Shown here in pieces: positions 1 through 9,153 of a stretch of 64,000 bases of DNA (positions are counted from its first letter, which is position 1; each line of letters begins with the position of its first letter). A model generated the notes under the pieces. That model made no database searches, was not told the DNA's origin, and saw only the letters and a program-made list of their open reading frames with translations. Source of the DNA: Arthrobacter sp. PM3 (GTDB lineage: Bacteria; Actinomycetota; Actinomycetes; Actinomycetales; Micrococcaceae); assembly GCF_003352915.1 (NCBI RefSeq), contig NZ_CP022314.1:3824215-3888214 (forward strand), given 5' to 3'. A program made the position numbers and the translations under genes.

Positions 1-1844
1 GCTGGAACGTGATCAAGGTCGTCTGGGGCCGGGAATGGGATGACCTGCTGGCCAAGGACCGGGACGGGTCGCTGGTGAAGATCATGAACGAGACCGTCGA
101 CGGGGACTACCAGACCTACAAGGCCGAATCCGGCGCGTTCGTCCGCGAGCACTTCTTCGGCCAGACCCCGCAGACCAAGGAACTGGTCCAGGACCTCACC
201 GACGACCAGATCTGGAACCTCAAACGCGGCGGCCACGACTACAACAAGGTCTACGCCGCGTACAAGGCCGCGACCGAGTTCAAGGGCAAACCCACCGTTA
301 TCCTGGCCCACACGGTCAAGGGCTACGGCCTGGGCACCCACTTCGAGGGCCGCAACGCGACCCACCAGATGAAAAAACTCACCCTCGCGGACCTCAAAGC
401 CTTCCGCGACCACCTGCGCATCCCCATCACCGACGACCAGCTCGAAGCCGACCCCTACCGGCCCCCGTACTACCACCCCGGCCCCGACGCCCCGGAAATC
501 CAGTACCTCATGGAACGCCGCCGCGCCCTCGGCGGCTTCGTCCCCGAACGCCGGTCCAAGCACACCGAGATCACGCTGCCGGACGACAAGGCCTACGAGG
601 TCGCCAACCGCGGGTCCGGCAAGCAGCTGGCCGCGACCACCATGGCGTTCGTCCGCCTGCTCAAGGACCTCATGCGGGACAAGAACTTCGGTTCCCGGAT
701 CGTGCCGATCATCCCCGATGAGGCCCGCACGTTCGGCATGGACGCGTTCTTCCCGACGGCGAAGATCTACAACCCCAACGGCCAGAACTACCTCTCCGTG
801 GACCGGGACCTCGTCCTGGCCTACAAGGAGTCGATCTCCGGCCAGATCGTGCACGCCGGCATCAACGAGGCCGGCTCCGTCGCCGCGTTCACGGCGGCCG
901 GCACCGCCTACGCCACGCACGGCGAGCCGCTCGTGCCGATCTACGTGTTCTACTCCATGTTCGGCTTCCAGCGCACCGGCGACTCCTTCTGGGCCGCCGC
1001 GGACCAGATGACCCGCGGGTTCATCATCGGCGCCACCGCCGGCCGCACCACCCTCACCGGTGAAGGCCTGCAGCACGCCGACGGCCACTCCCCCATCCTC
1101 GCCGCCACCAACCCGGCCGTCGTCACCTACGACCCCGCCTACGGCTACGAGATCGGCGTGATCATGCGCGACGGCCTGGAACGGATGTACGGCCCGGACT
1201 CGGAAGACCGGAACCTGATGTACTACATCACGGTCTACAACGAGCCGATCGCGCAGCCGGCGGCCCCGGCGGAGCTCGACGTCGAAGGCATCACCAAGGG
1301 CATCTACCTGCTCGCGCCGGCCAAGATCGACGGCCCGCGCACGCAGATCCTGGCCTCCGGCGTCTCCGTGCCCTGGGCCCTCGAAGCCCAGCGGATCCTC
1401 GCCGAAGACTGGGGCGTCTCCGCCGACGTCTGGTCCGTGACCTCCTGGAGCGAACTGCGCCGCGACGCCATGGCCGCCGAAGAGGAAGCCTTCCTCAACC
1501 CCGGCCAGCCCGCCCGCGTCCCGTTCGTCACCCGGCAGCTCGCCGGCGCCACCGGCCCGATCGTCGCCGTCACCGACTACATGAAGGCCGTCCCGGACCA
1601 GATCCGCCAGTTCCTCCCGAACGAGTTCGCCTCACTCGGAGCCGACGGCTTCGGCTTCTCCGACACGCGCGCCGCAGCCCGCCGCTTCTTCAAGAACGAC
1701 GTCCACTCCGTGGTTGTCCGTTCCCTGCAGATGCTGGCCCGGCGCGGAGAGGTCGACGCCCAGGCCCCGGCCCAGGCGATCGAGAAGTACCGCCTGCTCA
1801 ACGTGAACGCCGGCACCACCGGCAACGCGGGCGGCGACTCCTGA
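1..1844 (+). CDS. aceE: Pyruvate dehydrogenase E1 component, homodimeric type (5' partial)
   Basis: This is the C-terminal two thirds of the thiamine-diphosphate-dependent E1 subunit, which decarboxylates pyruvate as the first step of the pyruvate dehydrogenase complex in the cytoplasm. The frame (W-N-V-I-K-V-V-W-G) is open to the left window edge. About 300 N-terminal residues of a roughly 910-residue family member are therefore missing here. Visible landmarks are HTVKGYGLG near base 310, the end of the TPP-binding domain, and [14 protein letters not shown] near base 950 in the pyrimidine-binding transketolase-like domain, followed by the C-terminal domain. A strong hairpin follows the stop, so it is probably not co-transcribed with the next gene. 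Homodimeric E1 is usual for actinobacteria. Identification is firm; the true start is out of view. Confidence 0.95.
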   Translation, partial: WNVIKVVWGREWDDLLAKDRDGSLVKIMNETVDGDYQTYKAESGAFVREHFFGQTPQTKELVQDLTDDQIWNLKRGGHDYNKVYAAYKAATEFKGKPTVILAHTVKGYGLGTHFEGRNATHQMKKLTLADLKAFRDHLRIPITDDQLEADPYRPPYYHPGPDAPEIQYLMERRRALGGFVPERRSKHTEITLPDDKAYEVANRGSGKQLAATTMAFVRLLKDLMRDKNFGSRIVPIIPDEARTFGMDAFFPTAKIYNPNGQNYLSVDRDLVLAYKESISGQIVHAGINEAGSVAAFTAAGTAYATHGEPLVPIYVFYSMFGFQRTGDSFWAAADQMTRGFIIGATAGRTTLTGEGLQHADGHSPILAATNPAVVTYDPAYGYEIGVIMRDGLERMYGPDSEDRNLMYYITVYNEPIAQPAAPAELDVEGITKGIYLLAPAKIDGPRTQILASGVSVPWALEAQRILAEDWGVSADVWSVTSWSELRRDAMAAEEEAFLNPGQPARVPFVTRQLAGATGPIVAVTDYMKAVPDQIRQFLPNEFASLGADGFGFSDTRAAARRFFKNDVHSVVVRSLQMLARRGEVDAQAPAQAIEKYRLLNVNAGTTGNAGGDS

Positions 1845-1883
1845 GCGGCCGTCCCTGCCGGGCCGGGCGGCCCGGCAGCCGTT

Positions 1884-1930
1884 CCCGACGGCGGTTCCCC
1901 CGTAAAGGTGGGGGCCGCCGTCGGGCGTTT
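1884..1930 (+). terminator. Hairpin terminator after aceE
   Basis: Stem CCCGACGGCGG (1884-1894) pairs with CCGCCGTCGGG (1915-1925). It is extended by CCCCC/GGGGG (1897-1901 with 1910-1914), and a short T run follows (1928-1930). It lies 40 bp after the aceE stop and fits an intrinsic terminator. Confidence 0.7.
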
Positions 1931-2042
1931 AATCCCAAAGTGCCCCGCGGCGGGCGGCTGCGGACACTTGTGACACAGGACAACCGCAGTTGTAGCCTTT
2001 GCACAAATGGAGCTTGGGCGGCGCGCCCCGTATGCTCGATGC

Positions 2043-3287
2043 ATGGCCGAGCCGATCACCACTCCAGAAAAACGCAAGCCGACCTCGCGGGCGATGACTC
2101 CGGAGAAGGCCGAGACGCTCAAGAAGCTCCGCGCCAGCGTGGGCCAGCTGTCCACGACAACGCTGCGCCAGCTGGAGAAGTCGCTGCCGTGGTACAGCCG
2201 GCTGAACTCGGACGAGCGCTCCGCCCTGGGCATGGTTGCGCAGAACGGCATCGCGGCCTTCGTCACCTGGTATGAGAGGCCGAGCTCGCCGTCGTGGATC
2301 CTGTCCGACGTCTTCGGCACCGCCCCCACCGAACTGACCCGCTCCATCAGCCTCCAGAAGGCGCTGCAGCTCATCCGGATCGTCGTGGAGGTCGTCGAGG
2401 ACCAGGTCCCGGTCATCGCCCCGGAAGCGGACCAGTCAGCCCTGCGGGAAGCGGTGCTCCGCTACTCGCGGGAGGTCGCCTTCGCGGCCGCCGACGTCTA
2501 CGCCCGCGCCGCGGAATCCCGCGGGTCCTGGGACACCCGGCTGGAGGCGCTAATTGTCGACGCCATCCTGCGCGGCGAAAACACCGACGCGCTGCGGTCC
2601 CGGATCGCGGCCCTGGGCTGGAAGGCGCAGGAACGGTTCACCGTCATGGTGGGCAATTCCCCCTCTGAGCCGAGCGCCAGCTACGTCAGCGAACTGCGGC
2701 GCACCGCGGGGCGCTTCGCCGAGGACGCGCTCGTGGGAATCCAGGGCGACCGGCTCATCCTCATCCTGGGCGGGGTCCAGGACCGGGAGACCGCATACCT
2801 GAAACTCAGCGAACTCTTCGCCCCCGGTCCCGTGGTCTACGGCCCGGAGGCCGGTTCCCTCCTCGAGGCCAGCGGCTCGGCCCAGTCGGCTTTCGCCGGC
2901 CTGACGGCGGCCCGCGCCTGGCCCTCCGCGCCGCGCCCCGTGGCGGCCGATGATCTGCTCCCGGAGCGCGTGATCTCCGGCGACGACGCCGCCCGCCGCT
3001 CCCTGGTCAAAAACATCTACCGCCCCCTGCTGGCCGCCTCCAACGGGCTCGTCGAGACGCTGGGAACCTACCTGGAACTGGGCCATTCGCTGGAGGCGAC
3101 GGCCCGTGAGCTCTTCGTCCACGCCAACACCGTGCGCTACCGGCTCAAGCGCGTCTGCGACGTCACCGGCTGGGATCCGCTCCTGCCGCGGGAGGCGTTC
3201 GTGCTCCAGACTGCCCTCGTGGTGGGCCGGCTTTCGACTCCCCCGAAGGCCCCGGCCGAGCGGCAGCCTCCCCGCAACGGCTCCTGA
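2043..3287 (+). CDS. fasR: PucR/CdaR-family transcriptional regulator, FasR-like
   Basis: A 414-residue DNA-binding regulator. The C-terminal helix-turn-helix (residues about 340-375) contains the PucR-type motif ELFVHANTVRYRLKRV. The upstream part is a ligand or dimerisation region without a motif I can name. I chose ATG 2043 (MAEPITTPEK), because the longer GTG frame from 2007 adds a stretch with no family character. In Mycobacterium and Streptomyces a regulator of this type, FasR, sits immediately before fabD and activates the fabD-fabH-acpP-fabF operon. The same gene order here, with fabD only about 90 bp downstream, is the main ground for the name. The ligand (long-chain acyl-CoA in mycobacteria) is inferred by analogy. 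Confidence 0.85.
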   Translation: MAEPITTPEKRKPTSRAMTPEKAETLKKLRASVGQLSTTTLRQLEKSLPWYSRLNSDERSALGMVAQNGIAAFVTWYERPSSPSWILSDVFGTAPTELTRSISLQKALQLIRIVVEVVEDQVPVIAPEADQSALREAVLRYSREVAFAAADVYARAAESRGSWDTRLEALIVDAILRGENTDALRSRIAALGWKAQERFTVMVGNSPSEPSASYVSELRRTAGRFAEDALVGIQGDRLILILGGVQDRETAYLKLSELFAPGPVVYGPEAGSLLEASGSAQSAFAGLTAARAWPSAPRPVAADDLLPERVISGDDAARRSLVKNIYRPLLAASNGLVETLGTYLELGHSLEATARELFVHANTVRYRLKRVCDVTGWDPLLPREAFVLQTALVVGRLSTPPKAPAERQPPRNGS

Positions 3288-3374
3288 TCCATTGTAGACT
3301 TCCTACAAACTGACCCAGTGAGCTTGGTGTATGAAAACACCAATGTTCACGCGGTAATTTGGAAAGCTGGTTAC

Positions 3375-4304
3375 GTGCTTGCAATCGTCTGCCCTGGACA
3401 GGGCTCCCAGACCCCCGGTTTTCTGGCCCCCTGGCTGGAACTGCCACCCATAGCGGGCCTTCTGGCCTCCCTCAGCGAAATAGCAGGCATCGATCTCGCC
3501 GCCCACGGCACCACCTCCGATGAGGAAACCATCAAGGACACTGCCGTCGCGCAGCCCCTGATCGTCGCCGCCGGCCTCGTGGCCGCGAAGTCCCTGTTCG
3601 ACGTCGAACTGAGCACCCTGCCGGTCATCCTCGCCGGCCACTCCGTCGGCGAAATCACCGCAGCCGCGCTGGCCGGCGTGCTGACGGAAACAGAAGCGAT
3701 GACGTTTGTCCGCGAACGCGCCAATGGCATGGCCGCCGCCGCTGCCGCCACGCCGACGGGCATGAGCGCCGTCGTGGGCGGAGAACCGGCTGATGTCCTG
3801 GCCGCCATCGAGGCCTCCGGCGCCACCGCCGCCAACGTCAACGGCGCGGGCCAGATCGTGGCCGCCGGCACACTGGAGCAGCTCAAGGCCCTCGCCGAGA
3901 ACCCGCCGGCCAAGGCCCGGGTCATCCCGCTGAAGGTCGCAGGCGCATTCCACACCTCGCACATGGCCCCCGCGGGCGCAGCCCTGCAGGCGTTGCGCCC
4001 GTCGCTGCACCCGCGGAACCCGCAGGTCCCGCTGCTGTCCAACTTCGACGGCGCGGAAGTCACCGAAGGCGGCGCCGCCGTCGACAGCCTCATCGCCCAG
4101 GTCTCCCGCCCGGTCCGGTGGGACCGCTGCATGGAGACGATGGTGCAGCGCGGCGTGACCGGCGTGATCGAGCTGGCGCCTGCCGGCACACTGGCCGGCC
4201 TCGCCAAGCGCGGCATGCCCGGCGTCAAGACCGTCACCGTCAAGACCCCGGACGATCTTTCCGCGGCCCTGGCCCTATTTGCAGAACTGGAGGGAGGGGA
4301 ATGA
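3375..4304 (+). CDS. fabD: Malonyl CoA-acyl carrier protein transacylase
   Basis: Transfers malonyl from CoA to ACP to feed type II fatty-acid elongation in the cytoplasm. With GTG 3375 as start (LAIVCPGQGSQTPG follows) the protein has 309 residues, the normal size. The nucleophile motif GHSVGE places Ser at residue 90, and the partner His is in GAFHTSHM (H193). GTG 3318 is in frame but adds 19 residues before the family's usual N-terminus, while a GGAAAG motif lies 8 nt before GTG 3375. The stop overlaps the fabH start (ATGA, 4301-4304), implying translational coupling. First enzyme gene of the fabD-fabH-acpP-fabF operon. Confidence 0.95.
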   Translation: MLAIVCPGQGSQTPGFLAPWLELPPIAGLLASLSEIAGIDLAAHGTTSDEETIKDTAVAQPLIVAAGLVAAKSLFDVELSTLPVILAGHSVGEITAAALAGVLTETEAMTFVRERANGMAAAAAATPTGMSAVVGGEPADVLAAIEASGATAANVNGAGQIVAAGTLEQLKALAENPPAKARVIPLKVAGAFHTSHMAPAGAALQALRPSLHPRNPQVPLLSNFDGAEVTEGGAAVDSLIAQVSRPVRWDRCMETMVQRGVTGVIELAPAGTLAGLAKRGMPGVKTVTVKTPDDLSAALALFAELEGGE

Positions 4305-5362
4305 GCGTTCCCACTCTGAAGCAGGCGCCCGTGCAGGAAAACACCCGCATCCTGGGTGTCGGCGCCTACCGGCCCAGCGTGATCGTGACCAACGAGGACG
4401 TGTGCCAGTGGATCGACTCGTCGGATGAATGGATCCGCCAGCGCACCGGCATCATCACCCGGCACCGCGCCCCCGCCGATGTCAGCGTGATCGACATGGC
4501 CGAGGCCGCCGGCCGTGAGGCGCTCCGGAAGGCCGGCATCGAAGCCTCCCAGCTCGGCGCGGTGATCGTTTCGACGGTCACCCATCCTTACGCCACCCCG
4601 TCCGCCGCCGCGAGCCTCGCCGACCGCATCGGCGCGACACCGGCCCCCGCGTTCGACATCTCCGCCGCGTGCGCCGGCTACTGCTATGGCATCGCGCAGG
4701 GTGACGCCCTGGTGCGTTCCGGCGCGGCCGACTACGTCCTGGTCGTGGGCGCCGAAAAGCTCTCCGACGTCATCGACAACACGGAACGGACCATCTCCTT
4801 CCTGCTGGGCGACGGCGCCGGTGCCGTCGTGATCGGCCCCTCGGATACGCCCGGAATCGGCCCGTCGGTCTGGGGTTCGGACGGCAGCAAGTGGGATGCC
4901 ATCGGCATGACCCACTCGATGCTGGACATCCGCGAGCTCGCCCTGACCGGCAAGCACGGTGCCGCCGTGAGCGACGAGGAAGCCGCCGTGACCGACGCGT
5001 CGCTGTGGCCCACGCTGCGCCAGGACGGCCAGACGGTCTTCCGTTGGGCCGTGTGGGAAATGGCGAAGGTGGCCCAGCAGGCCCTCGACGCCGCCGGCGT
5101 CCGGGCCGAGGACCTCGCCGCCTTCATCCCGCACCAGGCCAACATGCGGATCATCGACGAGATGGCCAAGAAGCTCAAGCTGCCCGAGACCGTCAAGATC
5201 GCCCGCGACATCGCCGACGCCGGAAACACCTCAGCGGCGTCCATCCCCCTGGCCACCCACCGCCTGCTCGAGGAAAACCCCGAGCTCAGCGGCGGGCTGG
5301 CGCTGCAGATCGGCTTCGGAGCCGGACTGGTGTTCGGCGCCCAAGTGGTCGTGCTTCCTTAG
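4301..5362 (+). CDS. fabH: 3-oxoacyl-ACP synthase III
   Basis: Beta-ketoacyl-ACP synthase III starts fatty-acid synthesis by condensing a short acyl-CoA primer with malonyl-ACP. In a branched-chain-rich actinobacterium the primers are probably isobutyryl, isovaleryl or anteiso acyl-CoAs (inference). The protein has 353 residues. The catalytic triad is visible: C124 in SAACAG, H278 in FIPHQAN, N309 in DAGNTS. ATG 4301 is chosen because it follows a strong purine-rich ribosome site (GGAGGGAGGGGA), overlaps the fabD stop, and gives the family-length N-terminus RILGVGAYRP. The longer frame from 4118 lies inside fabD. Thirty-six percent of the downstream gap to acpP is GC-rich dyad sequence, but no clear terminator was found there. 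Confidence 0.96.
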   Translation: MSVPTLKQAPVQENTRILGVGAYRPSVIVTNEDVCQWIDSSDEWIRQRTGIITRHRAPADVSVIDMAEAAGREALRKAGIEASQLGAVIVSTVTHPYATPSAAASLADRIGATPAPAFDISAACAGYCYGIAQGDALVRSGAADYVLVVGAEKLSDVIDNTERTISFLLGDGAGAVVIGPSDTPGIGPSVWGSDGSKWDAIGMTHSMLDIRELALTGKHGAAVSDEEAAVTDASLWPTLRQDGQTVFRWAVWEMAKVAQQALDAAGVRAEDLAAFIPHQANMRIIDEMAKKLKLPETVKIARDIADAGNTSAASIPLATHRLLEENPELSGGLALQIGFGAGLVFGAQVVVLP

Positions 5363-5486
5363 GCAGCCACCGCTTTCCCCAAACGAAACCCGCACCAAGC
5401 CGAACCCTCGGCTTGAATCATTTCCGCCGACGGCGGCCGGCATCCCGCCGGCAGCCGGGGGCACCAACCAAGAAAAGGAGCCACCA

Positions 5487-5732
5487 ATGGCTAGCAACGA
5501 AGAAATCCTGGCCGGCCTGGCTGAAATCGTCAACGAAGAGACCGGCCTGGCCCCCGAGGCTGTCGAACTGGACAAGTCCTTCACCGAGGACCTGGACATC
5601 GACTCCATCTCCATGATGACCATCGTCGTCAACGCCGAAGAGAAGTTCGGCGTCCGCATCCCCGACGAAGAGGTCAAGAACCTCAAGACCGTCGGCGACG
5701 CCGTCAGCTTCATCTCCAACGCCCAGGCCTAA
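5487..5732 (+). CDS. acpP: Acyl carrier protein
   Basis: An 81-residue carrier that holds growing acyl chains on a 4'-phosphopantetheine arm. The attachment serine is S40 in DLDIDSIS; the usual DSL is DSI here, as in several actinobacterial ACPs. Negatively charged helices II-III (EDLDID, NAEEKFG) match the partner-binding face. The AAGGAG ribosome site at 5475-5480 is six bases before ATG 5487. It sits between fabH and fabF. A stable hairpin (5767-5799) follows, which could raise acpP mRNA over fabF mRNA. Confidence 0.96.
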   Translation: MASNEEILAGLAEIVNEETGLAPEAVELDKSFTEDLDIDSISMMTIVVNAEEKFGVRIPDEEVKNLKTVGDAVSFISNAQA

Positions 5733-5766
5733 GCCTGGTCCCGCCGCTTCCGGCGGACTCCGCGGA

Positions 5767-5799
5767 CCGGTCCGGGCGGCACATCAGCGCCCGGACCGG
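5767..5799 (+). terminator. Hairpin between acpP and fabF (possible attenuator)
   Basis: A 12-bp perfect stem, CCGGTCCGGGCG (5767-5778) with CGCCCGGACCGG (5788-5799), and a 9-base loop. No U run follows, so it may be a partial terminator or a 3'-end stabiliser for acpP mRNA rather than a full stop. Confidence 0.45.
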
Positions 5800-5903
5800 A
5801 CCGCAGCCATCAAGTGCACGACCACAGAGTTTTCCCTACGCAGGCCCCGGCCGCCCCGTTCGCGGGTCCGGACCCGGCAAGCGCACCGACAGAGAGTGAT
5901 CCC

Positions 5904-7139
5904 ATGGCACGCAAAGTAGTCATTACCGGGCTGGGTGCCACCACACCCATCGGCGGCGATGTCCCCACGATGTGGAAGAACGCGCTGAAGGGCGTCTCCG
6001 GCGCGCACACGCTTGAGGACGACTGGGTGGCAAAGTATGAACTGCCCGTGCACTTCGCTGCACGCGCCTCCACCCCGGCGCTGGAGGTCCTGAGCCGGGT
6101 CGAAGCCAAGCGCATGGACCCGTCGACCCAGTTCGGCGTCATCGCCGCCCGTGAAGCCTGGGCCGACGCCGGGATCACCGACATCGACCACGACCGCCTC
6201 GCCGTGGCGTTCGCCACCGGGATCGGCGGCGTCTGGACCCTGCTGGACGCCTGGGACACCCTGCGCGAAAAGGGCCCCCGCCGTGTCCTGCCCATGACTG
6301 TGCCCATGCTGATGCCCAACGGCGTCGCGGCTGCCGTCAGCCTGGACCTCGGTGCCCGCGCCGGCGCCCACACCCCTGTCTCCGCCTGCGCCTCCGGCAC
6401 CGAAGCCGTGCACCTGGGACTGGACCTGATCCGCTCCGGCAAGGCCGACGTCGTGGTCTGTGGCGGCGCCGAAGCCGCCATCCACCCGATGCCGATCGCC
6501 GCCTTTGCTTCCATGCAGGCGCTCTCCCGCCGCAACGATGACCCTGAGCACGCCTCCCGTCCCTACGACCGCGACCGCGACGGCTTCGTCATGGGTGAAG
6601 GGGCCGGTGCCCTGGTGATCGAGGCCGAGGAGCACGCCCTGGCCCGCGGGGCCCGGATCTACGCCGAGCTCGCCGGAACCTCGGTCACGGCCGACGCCTA
6701 CCACATCACCGCCCCGGACCCGGAGGGCCTCGGCGCGACCCGTGCCCTGAAGGCTGCCATGTTCGACGGCCGGATCCAGGCCGAGGACATCGTGCACGTC
6801 AACGCCCACGCCACCTCGACCCCGGTCGGCGACAAGCCCGAGTACACCGCCCTGAAAGCGGCCCTGGGCAGCCACGTGGACAACGTCGCCGTCTCGGCCA
6901 CGAAGTCCCAGATGGGGCACCTGCTGGGCGCTTCCGGTGCCGTCGAAGCCGTCCTCACGGTCCTGGCGGTCCACGAGCGCAAGGCACCCGTGACGATCAA
7001 CCTGGAGAACCAAGACCCGGAAATCCCGCTCGACGTCGTCACAACGGCCCGCGACCTGCCCGCCGGCAGCATCGCGGCGCTGAGCAACTCCTTCGGCTTC
7101 GGCGGCCACAACGCCGTCATCGCGATCCGCAGCGTCTAA
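5904..7139 (+). CDS. fabF: 3-oxoacyl-ACP synthase II
   Basis: Elongating condensing enzyme of type II fatty-acid synthesis, 411 residues. The Cys-His-His catalytic set is visible: C162 in VSACASG, H302 in NAHATSTPVGD and H339 in SQMGHLLGA. The glycine-rich C-terminal GFGGHN is also present. ATG 5904 gives the family N-terminus MARKVVITGLGATTPIGGDV; the in-frame extension from 5814 crosses the intergenic region and has no family match. Last gene of the operon, followed by a strong bidirectional hairpin. Confidence 0.96.
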   Translation: MARKVVITGLGATTPIGGDVPTMWKNALKGVSGAHTLEDDWVAKYELPVHFAARASTPALEVLSRVEAKRMDPSTQFGVIAAREAWADAGITDIDHDRLAVAFATGIGGVWTLLDAWDTLREKGPRRVLPMTVPMLMPNGVAAAVSLDLGARAGAHTPVSACASGTEAVHLGLDLIRSGKADVVVCGGAEAAIHPMPIAAFASMQALSRRNDDPEHASRPYDRDRDGFVMGEGAGALVIEAEEHALARGARIYAELAGTSVTADAYHITAPDPEGLGATRALKAAMFDGRIQAEDIVHVNAHATSTPVGDKPEYTALKAALGSHVDNVAVSATKSQMGHLLGASGAVEAVLTVLAVHERKAPVTINLENQDPEIPLDVVTTARDLPAGSIAALSNSFGFGGHNAVIAIRSV

Positions 7140-7165
7140 CACCGCGGCCCTTCCCCCGCCGGGAT

Positions 7166-7210
7166 GACAGATGGCGGCAATGTTCTTCACGAACATTGCC
7201 GCCATCTGTC
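7166..7210. terminator. Bidirectional hairpin terminator
   Basis: A perfect 20-bp inverted repeat: arms 7166-7185 and 7191-7210 around a 5-base loop (TTCAC). It lies between the convergent fabF (+) and DUF3145 (-) genes and should end both transcripts. Confidence 0.85.
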
Positions 7211-7273
7211 GTTTCGGCGCCTGGCTATGGAATTGCTGTGGAGGACTGCTGCGGTGGGGCGCCCGGCCGGCTC

Positions 7274-7777
7274 TTAGCCGACCTGGTGAAGCCAGCGCAC
7301 CGGGGCGCCTTCCGCCGCGTGGCGGAAGGGTTCGAGTTCTTCATCCCAGGCCTCGCCCAGGGCGAGCGAGAGTTCGTGGTAGACGGCCGAGGGGTCGCCG
7401 GCGCCGGTTTCATAGGCGTAGCGGATGCGGTCTTCGGAAACCATGATGTTGCCGTGGACGTCCGTGGTGGCGTGGAAGATCCCGAGCTCCGGGGTGTGCG
7501 ACCAGCGTCCCCCGTCGACCCCCTGGCTGGGTTCCTCGGTGACTTCGTAGCGCAGGTGCGCCCAGCCGCGCAGAGCGGACGCCAATTGAGCCCCCGTGCC
7601 CGGCTTTCCGGTCCACGACAGCTCGGCCCGGAACATTCCGGGCGCGGCAGGCTGAGCGGTCCACTCCAAGTCCGTCCGCTTGTCCACGACTGACCCTATG
7701 GCCCACTCCACGTGGGGGCACAAAGCAGTCGGGGCCGAGTGAATGAACAACACACCACGGGTCAGTGCAACAGACAT
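7274..7777 (-). CDS. DUF3145 domain-containing protein
   Basis: A 167-residue protein of the actinobacterial DUF3145 family, recognisable by MSVALTRGVLFIHSAP at the N-terminus, followed by CPHVEWAIGSVV. Function is not established; the family is widespread in actinobacteria and cytoplasmic by composition. Start at 7777 is supported by GGAGG at 7783-7787, five bases upstream. An upstream in-frame start at 7789 would overlap that ribosome site. It is transcribed alone, converging on fabF. Confidence 0.88.
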   Translation of the reverse strand: MSVALTRGVLFIHSAPTALCPHVEWAIGSVVDKRTDLEWTAQPAAPGMFRAELSWTGKPGTGAQLASALRGWAHLRYEVTEEPSQGVDGGRWSHTPELGIFHATTDVHGNIMVSEDRIRYAYETGAGDPSAVYHELSLALGEAWDEELEPFRHAAEGAPVRWLHQVG

Positions 7778-8136
7778 TCCATCCTCCATAGCTGTAGGTA
7801 CGTCTTCCCCAACGACCTCTGCCTGGATGTCTGTCCGTTGCGCGGATCCGAAAATGCGCCTGCGGTCCCTGCCAAAGTACTAATATACAACCGGTTTCCA
7901 AGCTGGGACATGAAGCATTCCAGCTTCAAGCTCAACTTGAAACTTCCCGGGCGTGAGTTTCATTCTGCCCTACCCCTCCTAATTACGCCAGTGCGATTCG
8001 GCGCGTCTTTTCCGGCGCGCCGCGCAGGGGCGCTGCGGCCTTTCGTCGGGCCACCGGCAGGCAGCACGAAGGCGTCCGGCGCGGCCGCGGGCGGCCTGCG
8101 GGCGGGGGCCGCGGGTGGCCTGCGGCGGAGCACCCT
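7778..8136. other. Intergenic region with clustered short inverted repeats
   Basis: 359 bp between the DUF3145 start and the xerC stop. It should hold the DUF3145 promoter; TTGTATATTAG on the minus strand (7880-7890) is a possible -10 region, without a good -35. Short inverted repeats are packed in 7900-7961: AAGCTGG/CCAGCTT (7900-7906 and 7920-7926), TTCAAG/CTTGAA (7925-7930 and 7936-7941) and GAAACT/AGTTTC nearby. From about 8000 to 8136 the sequence becomes very GC-rich without a convincing ORF. Confidence 0.5.
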
Positions 8137-9105
8137 TCAGGCCCGGGGGTGCGCCTGCCGGTAGCTTTGTCGGAGCCTCTCCACGGACACATGGGTGTAG
8201 ATCTGGGTGGTGGCAAGACTGCTGTGGCCGAGGATTTCCTGCACGGCACGCAGGTCCGCCCCGCCGTCGAGCAGATGCGTGGCCGCCGAGTGCCGCAGGG
8301 CGTGCGGCCCGGTGGCGGCGGTGTCCCCCAGGTTATCCAGCATGTCCTTGACGACGCTGCGGACCTGTCGCTGGTCCACCCTGCCGCCCCGCACGCCCAG
8401 GAAGAGCGCCGGGCCGCTGCCATCGGCGGCGAGCGCCGGCCGGCCGCGGCGGAGCCAGTCGTCAACCGCGAGCGCCGCCGGCAGCCCGTAAGGCACCGTG
8501 CGCTCTTTGTTGCCCTTGCCGAGCACCCGCAGGGTCCTGCGGTCCGGGTCGAGGTCATCGACGTCCATACCGGCCAGCTCGCCGACGCGGACACCCGTGG
8601 CATACAGGAGCTCCAGCATGGCCCGGTTGCGCAAGGCCAACGGTTCTCCCTCGGCCGAGGCGCTTTCTGCGTCGTTCACGAGCCGCCTAACCTGCTGCTG
8701 TTGCAGGACACCCGGGAGCGACTTCTCCCGCTTCGGGGCCTTGAGCCGGAGGGCGGGGTCGGCCTCAATCAGCTCCTCCCGGACCGCCCAGGCGGTGAAG
8801 GCCCGCGCGGTGGCGGCGCGGCGGGCCAGGGTGGCCCGGGACTTTCCGGACTCGCTCTGGGCGCCCAACCAGCGACGCAGTGTCCCGAGTTCCAGCCCCG
8901 CAAGGTCCTGCACGCCCTCCGTCGCGGCGTGGACGAGGAGGCTTTCGACGTCCGAAAGGTAGGCCCGCACCGTGTGGGCGGAGCGTCCCCGCTCAGCTTC
9001 CAGGTAGCGGCCGAAACTGTGGGCGGCGTCGCGTAGGGCCGAGGGCAGCGGGGCGGGAAGATCCTGTGTAGGCACCTTCCTACTGTGGCAGTGTTCCTTC
9101 GGCAT
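8137..9105 (-). CDS. xerC: Tyrosine recombinase XerC
   Basis: Site-specific recombinase that, with XerD, resolves chromosome dimers at dif. It has 322 residues, slightly longer than the usual 300 because of the N-terminus. The N-terminal SAM-like DNA-binding domain contains RYLEAERGRSAHTVRAYLSD. The catalytic domain shows the first Arg in TGVRVGEL, the HxxR pair in HALRHSAATHLL, and the final His and Tyr in LGHSSLATTQIYTH. Start ATG 9105 is the most upstream option. It is last in the rnhB-to-xerC minus-strand run, 48 bp after dprA. The conserved housekeeping context argues against a phage integrase. Confidence 0.93.
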   Translation of the reverse strand: MPKEHCHSRKVPTQDLPAPLPSALRDAAHSFGRYLEAERGRSAHTVRAYLSDVESLLVHAATEGVQDLAGLELGTLRRWLGAQSESGKSRATLARRAATARAFTAWAVREELIEADPALRLKAPKREKSLPGVLQQQQVRRLVNDAESASAEGEPLALRNRAMLELLYATGVRVGELAGMDVDDLDPDRRTLRVLGKGNKERTVPYGLPAALAVDDWLRRGRPALAADGSGPALFLGVRGGRVDQRQVRSVVKDMLDNLGDTAATGPHALRHSAATHLLDGGADLRAVQEILGHSSLATTQIYTHVSVERLRQSYRQAHPRA

Positions 9106-9153
9106 TCAAGGAGCTTCCCGGCGCGCCGCGTCATCCGGGTGCAGCCCATCGTC

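Noticed and set aside
8137..9105. Phage or island integrase.
   Set aside because: The tyrosine recombinase sits in the conserved dprA-yifB-yraN-rnhB context and matches XerC; no att repeats or cargo.
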